From: Sipunculus nudus
Lineage: Eukaryota > Annelida > Sipuncula > Golfingiida > Sipunculidae
Assembly: GCA_026874595.1 (NCBI GenBank)
Contig: CM049311.1
Span: 10,571,676-10,635,675, forward strand
Direction: 5' to 3'
DNA length: 64,000 nt
Of the stretch, positions 1 to 11,370 are shown piece by piece. The translations under genes were made by a program, and so were the position numbers. Numbering within the stretch: the first letter of the stretch is position 1; each line of letters begins with the position of its first letter. The notes beneath the pieces were generated by a model. It saw nothing but the letters and a program-made list of their open reading frames with translations, was not told the DNA's origin and made no database searches.

Positions 1-432
1 ATCGGTCATATTCTTTCGCACGCGATTTCTCAACAAGAACATGTTTGATATTTTTCGAATTCACATGGATGATGGTGCTTATGAGGGCTCCGTCACTATA
101 GAATTACTGACCCATCCAAAAAATTCCATTTTGGCGGCCACACCACAATCGGAGATTTTCTGATGAAACATTTTTCATTAACAGAATACATTTAATCTTT
201 TTCAAATTCACAGGGATGATTGATGCCTATCGGGAATCCATCCCTGTTGAATTACAGACCCGCTCAAACTCAAATATGGCTACCAGAGGACGATCGGAGA
301 TTTTCTGTCGCGCACGTTATGACAAACAGACCACAACTTGAGATGTTCTGTCTCACACATTTTCACAAACAGGATACCTTTGATCTTTGTCAAATCATAG
401 GGATGATTAGTGTGGTCCACTATCCCTGTTGA
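1..432. repeat. Degenerate tandem repeat, three units of about 150-190 bp
   Basis: Three diverged copies of one unit can be aligned by eye. The anchor 'tttgatattttt/tttaatcttttt/tttgatctttgt' followed by a 'ttcacagggatgatt'-like stretch occurs at about 43, 191 and 379. Each is followed by a 'cc(c)tgttgaattacagaccc'-like segment. 'caatcggagattttctg' is also repeated at about 150 and 290. The open frame at 220-432 only follows this repeat and is not treated as a gene. A related two-unit copy lies at 12448-12720. Arrays of this type are common in bivalve intergenic DNA as I remember it, but no family name is claimed. Confidence 0.6.
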
Positions 433-740
433 AATACGGAACGTTATATGGTAACAGTAACAAGTACGAAATATTTGTTCTCACATGGATGTATATCCGT
501 ACATGTCTCAGTTATAAATTTACACTGGACAGGTATATACCATGTTTCATATCAATCCACCAAATGCTTTCTGAGAAATTAGCCCCTAATTTGTTTTCTA
601 AGGCCTGTGACCTTAAAAAAAAGGTCAAGGTCACCCATCTTTGAAATTGACCAAGATTTTGTAAATATGCATTAGCACTTAAGAAATGAAGTTCCTGTGT
701 TGAATAACTTTAGAGATATTTACCGCTGCCTGGAATGACC
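433..740. repeat. Probable tail of the same dispersed repeat, with AGGTCA half-sites
   Basis: This continues from the tandem repeat. It contains 'tttctgagaaattagcccctaa' and then 'tgtgacctt' with an inverted 'aaggtcaaggtcacc' at 607-635. AGGTCAAGGTCA at 622-633 is two directly abutting nuclear-receptor-type half-sites. The wording of this stretch resembles a repeat widely dispersed in mollusc genomes (memory only), so the half-sites are more likely repeat sequence than a local regulatory element. No gene is seen. Confidence 0.35.
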
Positions 741-1623
741 GGTTATGATTGACATGGACACCGGGTGAAGGGTCGGTGTCTGCTGAGAAACATCTTGCGT
801 ATGATGTGACTAGCAGCCAATCAAATGCCAGTTAACAAACAGTCGACAGGCAACATTTGAGTCCAATAGCCAAACAGTGAGAGTTTCTACAATGTAAGAC
901 TCAAACTACACACCACCCAATGCCCTTGTAACCAGTGTGACTAGGTGTTACTTGTAATCCGCGTCAGCGCGTCACAGCGAGACCATTTGGAAAAATGTAA
1001 CAAAATTCTGGCTCCCTGTCTTTCGAGTTAGCTAGGACCCAGTGAAATATTCAAGTGCCCATAAGACTTCTTCTCTGTCCTTACTAAACTCGCTGATATG
1101 CCTCTGGTAAAAAGGCCAGTAAATGTTTAAAAATGATGATCAAAGTTTAACTTTTAGTTGCTAACGAAACCATGAAATACGTACATACTAATGGGTGTAA
1201 TCCTGTGTCTTGTTGTTACAGGCAGTAAAGGGCGGTCAAAAAAGATCCGTTGCATATACCGTGGCTTATACTGTAGAAAATCGCTGTATGACTCTCGGAC
1301 ACAGTATATGACAGAACCTAATGATATTAAGTCTCATTAAATCCATCTACGCCGCTTGATGACATTTTTATGGTTAAATTGTGCAAAAGTTTGTTGCATT
1401 CTTGGATGTTTTTAATCGGCAAACATCGTAGGTTATCTGGACCACTAATAAGCACGTCCCCATAATCATTTAGATTCCTTGTCCCATCAGTTGTTTCAGC
1501 CAATCATAGAGGATGTTACTTCCAGCACCGGGTGTCATATGATTGGTCCAACATACAGTGGTCCCCTCTCGTGTAGCGACAAAGATAACAAAATCCCAAA
1601 ACAAACGGCGCTTGATATATAAG
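741..1623. other. No gene recognised
   Basis: Unique-looking AT-rich DNA with two CCAAT-type stretches (near 818 and 1500) and no supportable open frame or repeat copy elsewhere in the window. Its right edge abuts the first copy of the 0.9-kb element. Confidence 0.4.
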
Positions 1624-2506
1624 TAGACTGGCCCAGTCAATGAAATGGCTCTTTAATGTTACCTCTGACATTGAAATCAAACGTTCTCTAACTCTATCTC
1701 ACTTAGTGTCGGTACTGCTACATCGTTGCAACTTATATAACTAATTATCACTTTCTGACCCTCTTATTTCATCGACTGGTAAACTTGGGCCGTAAAGGAC
1801 AGTCAGAGCCACATCACCGCCTCGCTGAACTAAGTGTGACGTAAAGGGTAATTATAGTGGTCTTTCACGGAATGTTTTTTTTCAAAACCAACATGGTTAA
1901 TTCAGTGACCGCCTATTGTCGGCTTCAAGCAGGATATGTATATTCCTATTCAATCAATCTTAATATTTTTAGGTACTCGACTGTTTTGAGTACGGCAAGA
2001 CTTTCAGCATTATATAAAACACTCAGCCTCAACTTAACAGTGGCAAGACTTTAAGTGTAATTTGAACACTAACAAATACACAGTACAAAACCGATGCGAC
2101 AGTGTCTACAATGAACCTACATTTGGCCAATGGACCGTAATGTTCGAACATCAGAGATATATCATAGGACACGAAGGTCCATGTATGGACTTTCTAAAAA
2201 CATGATTGCATTGCGAATGTTACTAAGAGGGTTGAGCTGTCTATTTGACAATGTGACTGCTGTTAGCGTCCTCATAGCAACGATGCCATTCACAGGAGGC
2301 GTGACGGCCTAATATGCAAATGTGAAGGAATCGTCAGGAGCCTTGTGACGCCCTATTATGCAAATATCAGGGATTCACCATACGGACTTTACAGAGCTTT
2401 AGTTATAATTGCTAGTACTGAGTTACGTCTATCGGTACATGGAATCACGTTTTATTTTAAATATTTGAGTAGTAAAAGTAAATAAACTAAAGCCGAAACA
2501 GGGCTA
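1624..2506 (+). mobile_element. Dispersed 0.9-kb element, copy 1 (family A, internally deleted)
   Basis: The sequence from 'tagactggcccagtc' to 'gcagggcta'-like 'acagggcta' matches 24183-25203 almost base for base along its whole length. Relative to that copy it lacks about 136 bp near 2030, corresponding to roughly 24592-24727. Flanks are 'gatatataag' and 'gagatatagg', which allow only an imperfect target duplication, so this copy looks older than the second. Two exact ATGCAAAT octamers lie at 2314-2321 and 2358-2365. A 60-codon frame at 2130-2312 is open in both copies. It differs at four amino-acid-changing and three silent sites, which is no sign of selection on a protein. No terminal inverted repeat longer than about 3 bp ('tag...cta') is visible. 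Class unknown. Confidence 0.8.
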
Positions 2507-3646
2507 GAGATATAGGTAGTAGGCCGTGGGTAATGCGCTGTGTAATAAGCGTTTACATTCGAATAGTCATCGGACCATGCAATGAAAAGCCAATCGTTTG
2601 TTCAATAAAGGGATTTCGGACAGGTGACTTTCCTTATTAGGCGTCTTTAATTTTACGCGATTAGTTAAAAGTTGCTCGCCAACTCGATTCAAACACACTT
2701 ATTTGTGCTCAGAGCAAATGTCCTAGTGGCACCTTCACCTCCTTGGAAAACAAGAAATATGACGCAGCGTTATATATTTTGTTGTTCAATGATGTCTCAG
2801 GTAGGGTCATATGCTACTGAAATATCCCAACAGTTTATCCCTTAGTTCCATTTTAGCCATCAATTAAAGTTCAATTTACCAATTTTAATCCGTCCACCAT
2901 CCCTGTCCTCCTGTATTTTGGCGATTGTTTTTTTGCGAGTCAAAGGACGTCAAAACCTTTTGCCCCTAGGGAAATAATAGCCTGGCTCATGTCATTTTCC
3001 TGTAAAGAATTGAAACAATTTTATGAGTAACTAGTCTATTCTGTAGCGACATCTTGTCACCAATCTATGAAATTGCCATGACATATCAACCAGGCCGTAA
3101 TGTGAGTAATATTTATATCGTAATCAGGTAGGGTACCAACACATCATATGGGGCCTGGAATGAAATTTAAAATTTATTTTGATTAATTATGTTAAAACCA
3201 TTACCATCGAAGTAATCGGCCCCTTTTGTCTACTGCAGCAACGTGACAGTTTAAAAAATAGTTCTGGTTTCAATCTGGCGGATTAGATTTAAGGAGATGC
3301 GGGGAAAAATATGATAATCCCAATGATGGAAGCCATTTCGCTCTGTACCATAACCCATTCGGTATGTTAGGAACGGTATGAATTCGCTTAGGGAGCCCGT
3401 TTATCGTATTATATCAACTCTACAGTATTATCACCGTTTACAGATCCATTGTCTTATAGTATTTCATAAGCTTTATCGAATATACGACGCGGTGCAGCTG
3501 ATCACTATTCCATTTTACCTGGGTCAATAGTTCCCACATCTCTGATTTCAAAACTAAAACTCAATCTGATATTTACGGTGCTGGCAGAAACGTGAGTGCC
3601 ATCATTACCTTGATGAGTGTGGATGTTATATTCGTCCCTACGCATA
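2507..3646. other. No gene recognised
   Basis: AT-rich DNA without a supportable open frame, microsatellite or repeat copy elsewhere in the window. Confidence 0.4.
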
Positions 3647-3650
3647 ATAT

Positions 3651-4336
3651 TGTTACAGGTGTCTCTTTTATTGTGGTACATGTGTCTGTAGGCATTCAGT
3701 TTCGTGTCAAGCGCAAACCTTGTGCGCTGCTATAAATAACCGCACCTGCTGAACTCTCGCGGAGTGAAGAAGCACAACGCTCATCCTAATCTGGAACTTT
3801 CTGGGCTGGTCGCGCTCAATGACACGGAAGAGTGTGAGTCAGTTTTGGACCTATCCGATAATAACAGTAGTGTCAGGGATTCTACAAACTCTGTCTCCAG
3901 TTTGCTTTCGGGATTATTACAAGAACTTCACTTTTGGATTACAACAGATTGATTTTGTGATTGAATTTAACATTATTCTCTGAGGAGATTTATGTGAACT
4001 GTTCATCTGGATTAAACGTTTCAAAGGACTTGTTGTCGCTGTATCAGTGGTGGTATCCAGGTACTGTACACTTTATTTATCATACCGTGTAATGGTATTG
4101 GGGTACTGTTATACTGTTGATATACTGTGCAATTGGATTGATTTAGTGTATTGTAATTTTAGCATTGTTTTTAGAATAAATTATGGTTATTTGTCAACAA
4201 AAACCACTGACTTCTTTATTCATTTCCCTAGACATTTTACGCTGCCTAGTGTTGCAGAATATGTTTTTTTTTTATCTCCATAACAAAATTTATGTTCGTC
4301 ACGAGTACGTGATCTGTTGTATTAGGTTCCGTAACA
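3651..4336 (+). mobile_element. Solo LTR (family B), sense on + strand, shortened copy
   Basis: Starts 'tgttacaggtgtctcttttattgtg' and ends 'ggttccgtaaca': the TG...CA ends and TGTTAC/GTAACA inverted repeat of an LTR. A 4-bp direct repeat 'atat' flanks it (3647-3650 and 4337-4340), as expected of a solo LTR after insertion. It aligns in reverse to the copies at 20287, 30080 and 58835 but is about 150 bp shorter and more diverged. Read in this direction it has a TATA-like 'tataaata' at 3731-3738 and a polyadenylation signal 'aataaa' at 4175-4180. That fits a U3-R-U5 order and gives the orientation. No internal retroelement sequence adjoins it. The open frames inside are not genes. Confidence 0.85.
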
Positions 4337-4340
4337 ATAT

Positions 4341-6600
4341 ATAGACGAGATGGGTCTTATATTAATTAAACAAATAAATTTTGTAATAAAATGATGATGT
4401 ACACTTTTATTCATATGACTATATGGCAAGCATGGTATCACTGAATGAAAGTTCAGTTACCTCCACCAATAAAAAAATTGGAAATGGTTCCCTCCACCAA
4501 TAAAAAACATATTGTTTCTAAAACTCAACCAAGATCTCAGTATATTTGTTTTATCATTATTTTGTTCCATTTGGATTTATATAGGTCATTCCTTTTTATG
4601 AAAAAAAAATCAACATCCGGTGGATGACGCTGTCCTTAAGATGTAGATCAAAGCAGCTTTATAACAATCGCCATATACGATGTTACATCTCCATTTTCCA
4701 GATTTATTCAATTCCAGGATTTATTACTACAGGATTGTCATCAGACTTTGTAAACATGACCAAATTGACCTATGTAGTTTTATCTCCGCTGGATTCCCAT
4801 AACACCCCATAACACGTAGGATTAAATTGAAGACAACGTTCTTTAGCTGCTAACATATCTATGCAGTAAGCATAACATTTTTTTTTCTTTTGAAACATAC
4901 TGTCTGAGATTTTGAATTACTCCGTTTAATAATAAAAGAAGCCATCATCACAATAAAACCTAAAACTTGACATTAAAGGTTAAAGCAACATTTTATGAGA
5001 CTTTAACCTTTAAGATTAGGCAATGAATTATTGTAGCTAATCGGTTGCCAAATCCGGTCGCAAATGGTTGACAAATTAATCACAAAGAAGGGAGATTAAA
5101 ATAGCACCTTCGTCCCTTTTATCATTTATTTTCTTCGAACACGCACTTAATAAATACCTACTTAACCTTTCAAGACACCTTGGATCCTTATGATTTAAGA
5201 AATATTTGTACTAATAAATCACCACGACTTACAGAAAAAATCATAAGTATGAATTAATCATGATTTTCTGTGACGCGCTTTTAAATACATTAATGGGTTC
5301 AGATAACTGAACAGAAATAGTAATAACTGAAAGGTGTTTTTGGAAAACAATTTATTGGACTTTGAATATATTAAGCAGAATATAAAGAAAGTTCATTGTT
5401 TCTAAAGCATGCCTCCTACAAATCGATGTATTACGCTACGATAAGTAAATCAATGACAATCTCTTGCTACAATGCTAAAGAATCGCCCTTCACACCATGC
5501 GTTTCCCTGCGACATTAAATGTTTCAGGTATACACTCTTCCGACATCGAACATTTCCTGAAGGCAGTTGTCTAAATTTGGCAAGCAGTTGGGGAACTCAG
5601 AATAGATGAATGAAAAAAAACCTGAAGTCATACACTTTTTATTCACGTTCGCTTTGAAAACAGTAGCAAAGCCACTAGTAATGGAAAGAAATATGTTCAA
5701 ACCTTTATTTTATTAATTTAATATAAGGAGCATATCCAGCAGGATTGGTAACCTTTCAACATGAAACTGATGTTTCGGTCGACTGGAGCTATCATTATGA
5801 GTATTTGATGCTTAACTCCGCATCATGACGAGTTGCAGGCAGGTATCATGGTTTTATGATTGAAATTGTTTTTGATTTCTTTACACACCTACGTGACATG
5901 TAGGTGTCGAGATGAGTTTCATATTGTCCTGGTGTTACATGTACCTTAGCATTGAGACACGAATGAGACGGCAACATTAAATGTAGCGATGTGTAAAGTT
6001 AAACTGTAACATTTTATGATTCTAAGAATACACAGATTGAGTATTCATTCACACGGAGGAATAAAAGTAGTAAAAAGTATTGATGACCCAAGTTGTTTTG
6101 AGACGGAGAGAGTTACTGACATATTATAAAGCAATGCAACAGTTTCCATATATGTATGTTTAATGTTGTGTCTGGTCAAATGCACAATAAAATGTCGTGT
6201 TACTTAATATTGTCTTGTCAGCTTATTAATTATTGCAGAAATGTAAAGATGCCTCTCGACAACTAACAAATGAGGGCTATGTTACATCAAGAGGAAAGGT
6301 ATTAATAAACTGATAGTAACAGAACTGATTTTGGAGTCTTTGAATGTTGGTTACATATAAGGAATGATTATAAGGCCAAATCAATGTTTGGCTCCCTTGG
6401 AAAGTTTCGAATGGAAATTTCGAATACCCCTGAAGAGGGACCTATTTTTTTTAGTAGCGACTTTTAATTCTATGAAAATATTTTTTAAAACAAGGCAATC
6501 TGATTTGCAATTTTATTTATGACTTAATCAAAGAATATACATCAATGTATCACGGAGAAAAACCTTTAAGTAGTCACGAGACAGTCTACAGTATACAAGC
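4341..6600. other. No gene recognised
   Basis: About 2.3 kb of AT-rich DNA. A short direct repeat 'cctccaccaataaaaaa' occurs twice at about 4460-4510. Small frames at 4445-4627 and 4624-4812 have no splice or composition support. Nothing else is seen. Confidence 0.4.
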
Positions 6601-7487
6601 AAGTCGGAACAGCTTCTTATGCATTTTGCGTTTGGTGACATTGCATTTTCACCTAACCATGCTAACCCCTACTTTCTGGGGTGGCTAAGTGTCTTAGCCC
6701 CAGGAGAAGGAGGAAGTGGATTCATGCAGGTGGGGGCGGAAAGAGATAAAAAGATCAATTTGATTGACCGGCGCCAGGTGCACCAAATCAAAACAACAAG
6801 GCAACGTCTCGCCTTCGGAATTAAACATGAGTCGGCCGACCGTTGCATTTCTTTACCGGTGGTAAGGGACTGTCATAAACGAATCGCAAATGCAATAATG
6901 AACAGGCAGCATGCAAAAAACAGGTGTATTCTTCGGGGGATTGGTTAAAACCAGCTATGCTACTGATTTAAGAAAGACTGAGTTAGCAGCTGTGAATTAG
7001 CTGAAGTTTCTATACGGGTCAATGGCAAAGGGCGTATGCACTGATACAGGAGACGTGTAGGCGGGTATTCTCCGTGTCAATAGAGCGGTGCGGACGCCTG
7101 TTTAACATGGGGTAAAGTGACGGTGATCATCGAAGCTTGTACAATGTGACACCTTGTGAAATAAAATCCATACGTTTGGGAACAATAATACTCTTCCTGG
7201 CAGATGGCTTCGTTGCACCTGTACCATTCTGTATTGAAGACAAAAACAGCTCCAATGGTGGTAGGATTTTACATGATGCACGTGTAGCATTTGTCGGCGA
7301 AGGGGTGCAATTTGCCTGCAGGTCTTCATCGCCATATACCATAATTCTATCGTATTCCACCTGTGAAGTGTATGACTGGGAATCTATAGATTAATTGATT
7401 CGAGAAAACTGCCCTGAACTGTGTGAAAGGAACACAAAGTCTGAATCGCCGAAACAGTAGGTGCACAGCTTCGTAACTGGTGATCAT
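6601..7487. other. GC-richer patch with a stem-loop; function unknown
   Basis: Visibly richer in GC than its surroundings. An inverted repeat at 6678-6705, 'ctgggg(tgg)ctaag tgt cttag ccccag', could form an 11-bp stem with a 3-nt bulge. A 109-codon + frame (6619-6948) exists, but its residues match no family I recognise and it is within chance length. Overlapping frames on both strands at 7.1-7.4 kb are discussed under the candidate exon. This patch could be an exon-bearing island or an old element. Confidence 0.3.
7127..7360 (-). CDS. Candidate terminal exon, secreted or extracellular-type sequence
   Basis: Read on the minus strand, 'catacacttcacag' is a usable splice acceptor. The frame then runs open for 77 codons to TGA at 7127-7129. 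The peptide has three N-glycosylation sequons (N-C-T, N-A-T and N-G-T) and two cysteines, as in extracellular domains. There is no ATG at the frame start, so it would have to be spliced to an upstream exon, which I did not find. No AATAAA follows the stop within about 80 bp. A + strand frame of similar length overlaps it, so coding strand is uncertain. The family is not recognised. Confidence 0.22.
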   Translation of the reverse strand: MEYDRIMVYGDEDLQANCTPSPTNATRASCKILPPLELFLSSIQNGTGATKPSARKSIIVPKRMDFISQGVTLYKLR

Positions 7488-7488
7488 A

Positions 7489-7524
7489 TTATATATATAT
7501 ATATATGTGTGTGTGTGTGCGCGC
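7489..7524. repeat. Compound microsatellite (AT)n(GT)n(GC)n
   Basis: An alternating AT run passes into GT and then GC repeats. All three are purine-pyrimidine alternations, the kind of sequence able to adopt left-handed DNA under supercoiling. Confidence 0.9.
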
Positions 7525-8954
7525 TACTGCTCTTGGACACTTGTAGAGTTTTTACAGGTGGGTTTGTACAAATAAATTCAAAATGGTATCTCCTTGAAAA
7601 GGGTGTTTTCCTTTCATGAGAAATGATTTATCTTGCATATAGAATATAACTAAGGTAGAGAAATAAACTTTATCTTTTCAGTTCTTGAAATTATCAAAAT
7701 TCCATGAGAAATACTTATAGAAATCGAAAGAGAAATTAATCCTTAACCTAGCTATGATATGACACCATACAAGGTTATATGTGGAACCCCGTCACCATAC
7801 TCACTCAGTCCAACGTGAAAAATATGTTCCACTTAAGAACCCTGGCGAGGTTCCAAAGGGGATCCCGTGTTTATGGTTCCCTAAACGATTCCAATATGTC
7901 CAGTGTGAAAGACATTATTGGTTCTACTTGAAAACCTTTTTTCCTTAGAGTGTATGGATAGTTGCGATGAGTTCTATTTTGATGCGGCGTACCTCTTCAT
8001 CATTACTAATGGACAAAATAATAACCCATAAATATGATAAAACAACGGGAGTTTCTGACGTCAAGACACGACAAAGCATTAAAATGCTCATAATAACTGA
8101 TTAGGTTATATTAAAACAGATTAAGTTAATATACCATATACTTATCTGTTGTATTGTACACTAATGCTAAACATGATAAAAACCCAGTATGCGAAATCAT
8201 TTTAAACGTTAAGTTTACATGCACTGTATTCGCATAATCCAACCCCTTTGGCCTTAAACAGAAATCATCAGTTAAATTATCTGGAAGAACCAAAGTACGT
8301 TGTCCCTGTAATAACTTTTCCTGCTTGTCCCATCAAGCCAAATACAACTCGTAGCCGGTGCCGTTTAATAAATCCTCCCTCCGCGCTAGATCTCCAATAT
8401 GGCTGATTTTGAAATACTGACCTCTGATACTTTCTTCTTTACCGGAAATAACGTCATCACATCTCCTTGAAACTCTTAAGTTAATTTTTTTTTAACAGTG
8501 GTGTCAATTTATGACTCGGAATAGGAGGGTTATCAAACTTGGGACTTTTTTATAAACATATATACCCAGCGATACCCAGCCCTACTAATAAGTCATCGTA
8601 TACACATGCAAACCCCCTGGGACTGACTTATGAACTATGTTATATCTGGCCTGCTTGGAAAATTTCCTGTTAAACATGTAAAGGCACAGTAGCGGGGTTC
8701 ACTTTAAGCCTGTCATTAATTTCAACCTATTTAGATATCTAATTATGTAACAGATACATTTGTTGTACTAAAACAAATTATTTTTAGGCGCGTTAAACAA
8801 AATGCGAAAAATATCGATATTTGAAAACTGTATCGCGATACGCAACATGCGAATCAATGTTTCCCGCTGTACCTATATATCGATTATATCGCGCACCCCT
8901 ACTTAAAGGTATACAAGATATATTTCCATACAAATAATTAAGAGAAGTAATGAA
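7525..8954. other. No gene established; one open minus-strand segment
   Basis: Mostly unique AT-rich DNA. On the minus strand a good acceptor, 'gtactttggttcttccag', precedes an open run of about 47 codons (8280 down to about 8137) that contains three sequons but lacks a clear donor. Such a run after an acceptor is expected about once in ten sites by chance. A 'tatcgatatt...tatcgcgata' stretch at about 8810-8895 looks like a worn dispersed repeat. Confidence 0.25.
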
Positions 8955-9060
8955 CACGGTCATATTAATTAATCACTCATTAATATTCTCACATAACTGC
9001 AGGAAGATCAAGTGTCAGGTTAACAGTACTATTGTTTAAGAACGGCAGCATAAGCAGCAT
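8955..9060. repeat. Short dispersed repeat, copy 1 (family F)
   Basis: The stretch 'ttaattaatcactcattaatattc...aagtgtcaggttaacagtactattg..taagaac' matches 25500-25606 with small gaps. It is about 100 bp long in the same orientation. No coding content; boundaries are approximate. Confidence 0.6.
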
Positions 9061-9964
9061 GTGATGCAGGTGACATGCAACACAGGAATTATCCGGTAAT
9101 ATAAAAATAAAAACCCGGAAAATACCAGCAAGAGAAACAAAGACAGGAGTCATTGCCCAGCGGCTTTACCCGGAATAAAAGAAATAGGATACCCACTTGA
9201 AAAAGAATAATAGGATAACACGAAATGGATGCCCTTATCTAAAAATGACAAATAACAAAACACCAAGCGTCACAACAGAGCTATATTATCAATGGGAACC
9301 TGTAAGAAGTCAAGTTTAGCAATTGCCATTTTATGTATCAAAGGTTATTCACCCGAGATGCATTATATTCATAAAACAATGCTAGCGTGTGTATATGGAT
9401 AAATTAAATTGATTTAATATGGTATAAGACGAAATCAAAGGCTGCCATGCGAACCCTTCAGAAACTGTTTACTTTTCAATTACATGTGTGACATGTACAT
9501 TCAAAATTCGAGTACTAAATATTTTTCACAAGAGTACAATCACCAATTACACAAATGTCACTCCTGGAATAATGAAATATTGCAAAAATGAAATGGCAGT
9601 CTGCCATGTTATTAACAGAGACAGACAAAATCTTGGTCTATTGCGAAATCTGTGAATACATACTGAAAGACTTTGGCTATATTGTTTTTTTTGCTGTCAT
9701 ACTCATAAGATTTTTTAAATAAAAAATGTTAGAAATAATAATAGATGTAAATTAAAAGCAAAATCAGACACCAGATATGTTTTATTCATGGATTTAGCTT
9801 ACACATAAGTTGGATATGGACATCAATTATTTATGTTGCCTGTATAGATCTGTTTATATACCCACAGAGCTCAGTCTGCTACCATTCGGCTTGACAGTGT
9901 CATCATGAAACATATTTATTTAAGAAGCTGAAGGTTCTTAAATTACAAGGTTTTGGCCCATAAC
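9061..9964. other. No gene recognised
   Basis: AT-rich DNA with no supportable open frame, repeat copy or RNA gene seen. Confidence 0.4.
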
Positions 9965-11370
9965 GAACAGGTTGATATAGGAGGCGCCACAAAAACCTCT
10001 ATTTCAATATGAGTATTTTGATCAACAATTGCACATAACTTGCTAGCTCCTGTCGTTTCTAAGACTTATGATAAGATGCTTACTTGCATGGCCAAATGAC
10101 TAAGTTCAAATTCCTATAACTCGGCGAAAATTCATCTAACCATAACCATTTGAACAAACTTGAGAGAGCTCATCTCTGGGATTATTTTGTGAAATATTTA
10201 AGAATTTTGGTAAATTAGATTTTCAAAGAACTTTTAGCTTTTCCCCCAAAAAGTAAGTTGATGCAGATGGGGCCACAAAAAAACTCAATCCCACATTTGA
10301 CATGTGACTGATTTTTGCCTAAAATTTGCAAATGCTAGCTCCTGCTTACGCTCTGAACACAGCGCGTGACCTCCCGGCCCAGTGACCTTCCACTTACACG
10401 CTGTGAGAAATAGCAGGAGATTAAGGTTTGGCAACACCCAGTCAGTTTGCGCTGGATAAAGTAAAATCTGATTGGCTCTGCGTTTAAAAAAAAATCTGCA
10501 GAACTGGTAGAAGAAATCTGATTGGCTAATCGCGCGTGTATACAAACATAGCTACGCGGGGCAAGCTCGTGCGGCACGAAATACAGGAAACAGCAGACAG
10601 TGGGGATAACTGACCTCAGGGAAGTCAGTAGGCCTATACAGACTGTGTTGAAAGCTGACGGTTGCATCGTGTGTATTCCAATGGGGGTGAAAAAAGTCTG
10701 TGTTGCCAAGCGCTTTACACAGCCGCGTAAAGTGACCGGTACCTCGAAGAACATCTGTTTGTGCTGGTAATACCTGCAATGTGTTTGGTTAAATATAGCG
10801 CAGGGGGAATTCCACAGAGACAGCACCGCCTAGTGGCCAAACCTGACCGGCAACCGCGGTTTAATGCAGCGGGTAGTGTAGCGAATAGTTGAGCGTAGCG
10901 TAGCCGCTGCTAATGGAGCGTTCGTCCTGCTGTTCTTGAGAAATTATGGGTTAATGTACTGATTACCGATGACTCCTTTACAAAAAAAGGTCGATACAGG
11001 TGGCACCACCAATAACTCAGTTTCAAATATGAATCACTTGACCATAATTTTCCATAAAATTCGGCGATGATAGCTCAAGCCATTTCTGACGTTGTAATTT
11101 AAGTATGCTTTTTTTGGCCAAAAAACAAAGTTCAGCTTCCTGTAACTCGGCCAAAAACACCGAATTAGAACAATTTAAATTTACTTTAGAGAGATTATTT
11201 TTGGAATTATTTCTGTGAAATATTGAATTATATGACTGGACAGTTTTCGCGAAAATTGTTAAAGTTTTTTTAAGCCTTTTCCCTATGAAATCTAAGTCAA
11301 TGCAGACAGCACATAAATGAGCTCAATCAGTTAAAGTTTGACATGTGACTGATGGTTTGAGATAGCATGG
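9965..11370. repeat. Four-unit tandem array (about 290-305 bp units) split by a 0.64-kb GC-richer insert
   Basis: Units begin near 9970 ('gttgatataggaggcgccac'), 10256 ('gttgatgcagatggggccac'), 10989 ('gtcgatacaggtggcaccac') and 11295 ('gtcaatgcagacagcacat'). 'ttcctataactcggcgaaaa' (about 10120) pairs with 'ttcctgtaactcggccaaaa' (about 11137). 'tttgacatgtgactgat' occurs near 10295 and 11336. The pairs 1-2 and 3-4 are separated by about 10346-10984, which is clearly richer in GC. The simplest reading is an old tandem array invaded by another sequence, or a duplication of a two-unit block around it. Confidence 0.7.
10727..10919 (+). repeat. Dispersed repeat (family D), copy 1
   Basis: About 193 bp from 'gtaaagtgaccgg' to 'gctgctaatggagc' matches the reverse complement of 39728-39920 at roughly 85 percent by eye. 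Shared blocks include 'cagggggaattccacagaga', 'ctgaccggcaaccgcggttta' shortened to its core, and 'gcagcgggtagtg'. It forms the right part of the GC-rich insert in the surrounding tandem array. The 163-codon minus frame crossing it (10335-10826) is a product of GC-rich repeat sequence and is not called a gene. Confidence 0.8.

Noticed and set aside
6619-6948. 109-codon + frame in the 6.6-kb patch
   Set aside because: No recognisable motif, no splice sites, and length expected several times by chance in 64 kb.
8137-8280. Minus-strand segment with three sequons resembling a ligand-gated channel N-terminus
   Set aside because: The resemblance rests on a few hydrophobic and Asn residues. There is no donor, and an open run of this size after an acceptor is common by chance.
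8810-8895. 'tatcgcgata' stretch, with a possible relative at 32640-32720
   Set aside because: The two stretches share composition and short words only. I could not align them well enough to call a repeat family.
10335-10826. 163-codon minus-strand open frame
   Set aside because: It crosses a GC-richer insert and a dispersed repeat whose second copy (39728-39920) is not open in the same way. No family resemblance or splice support.
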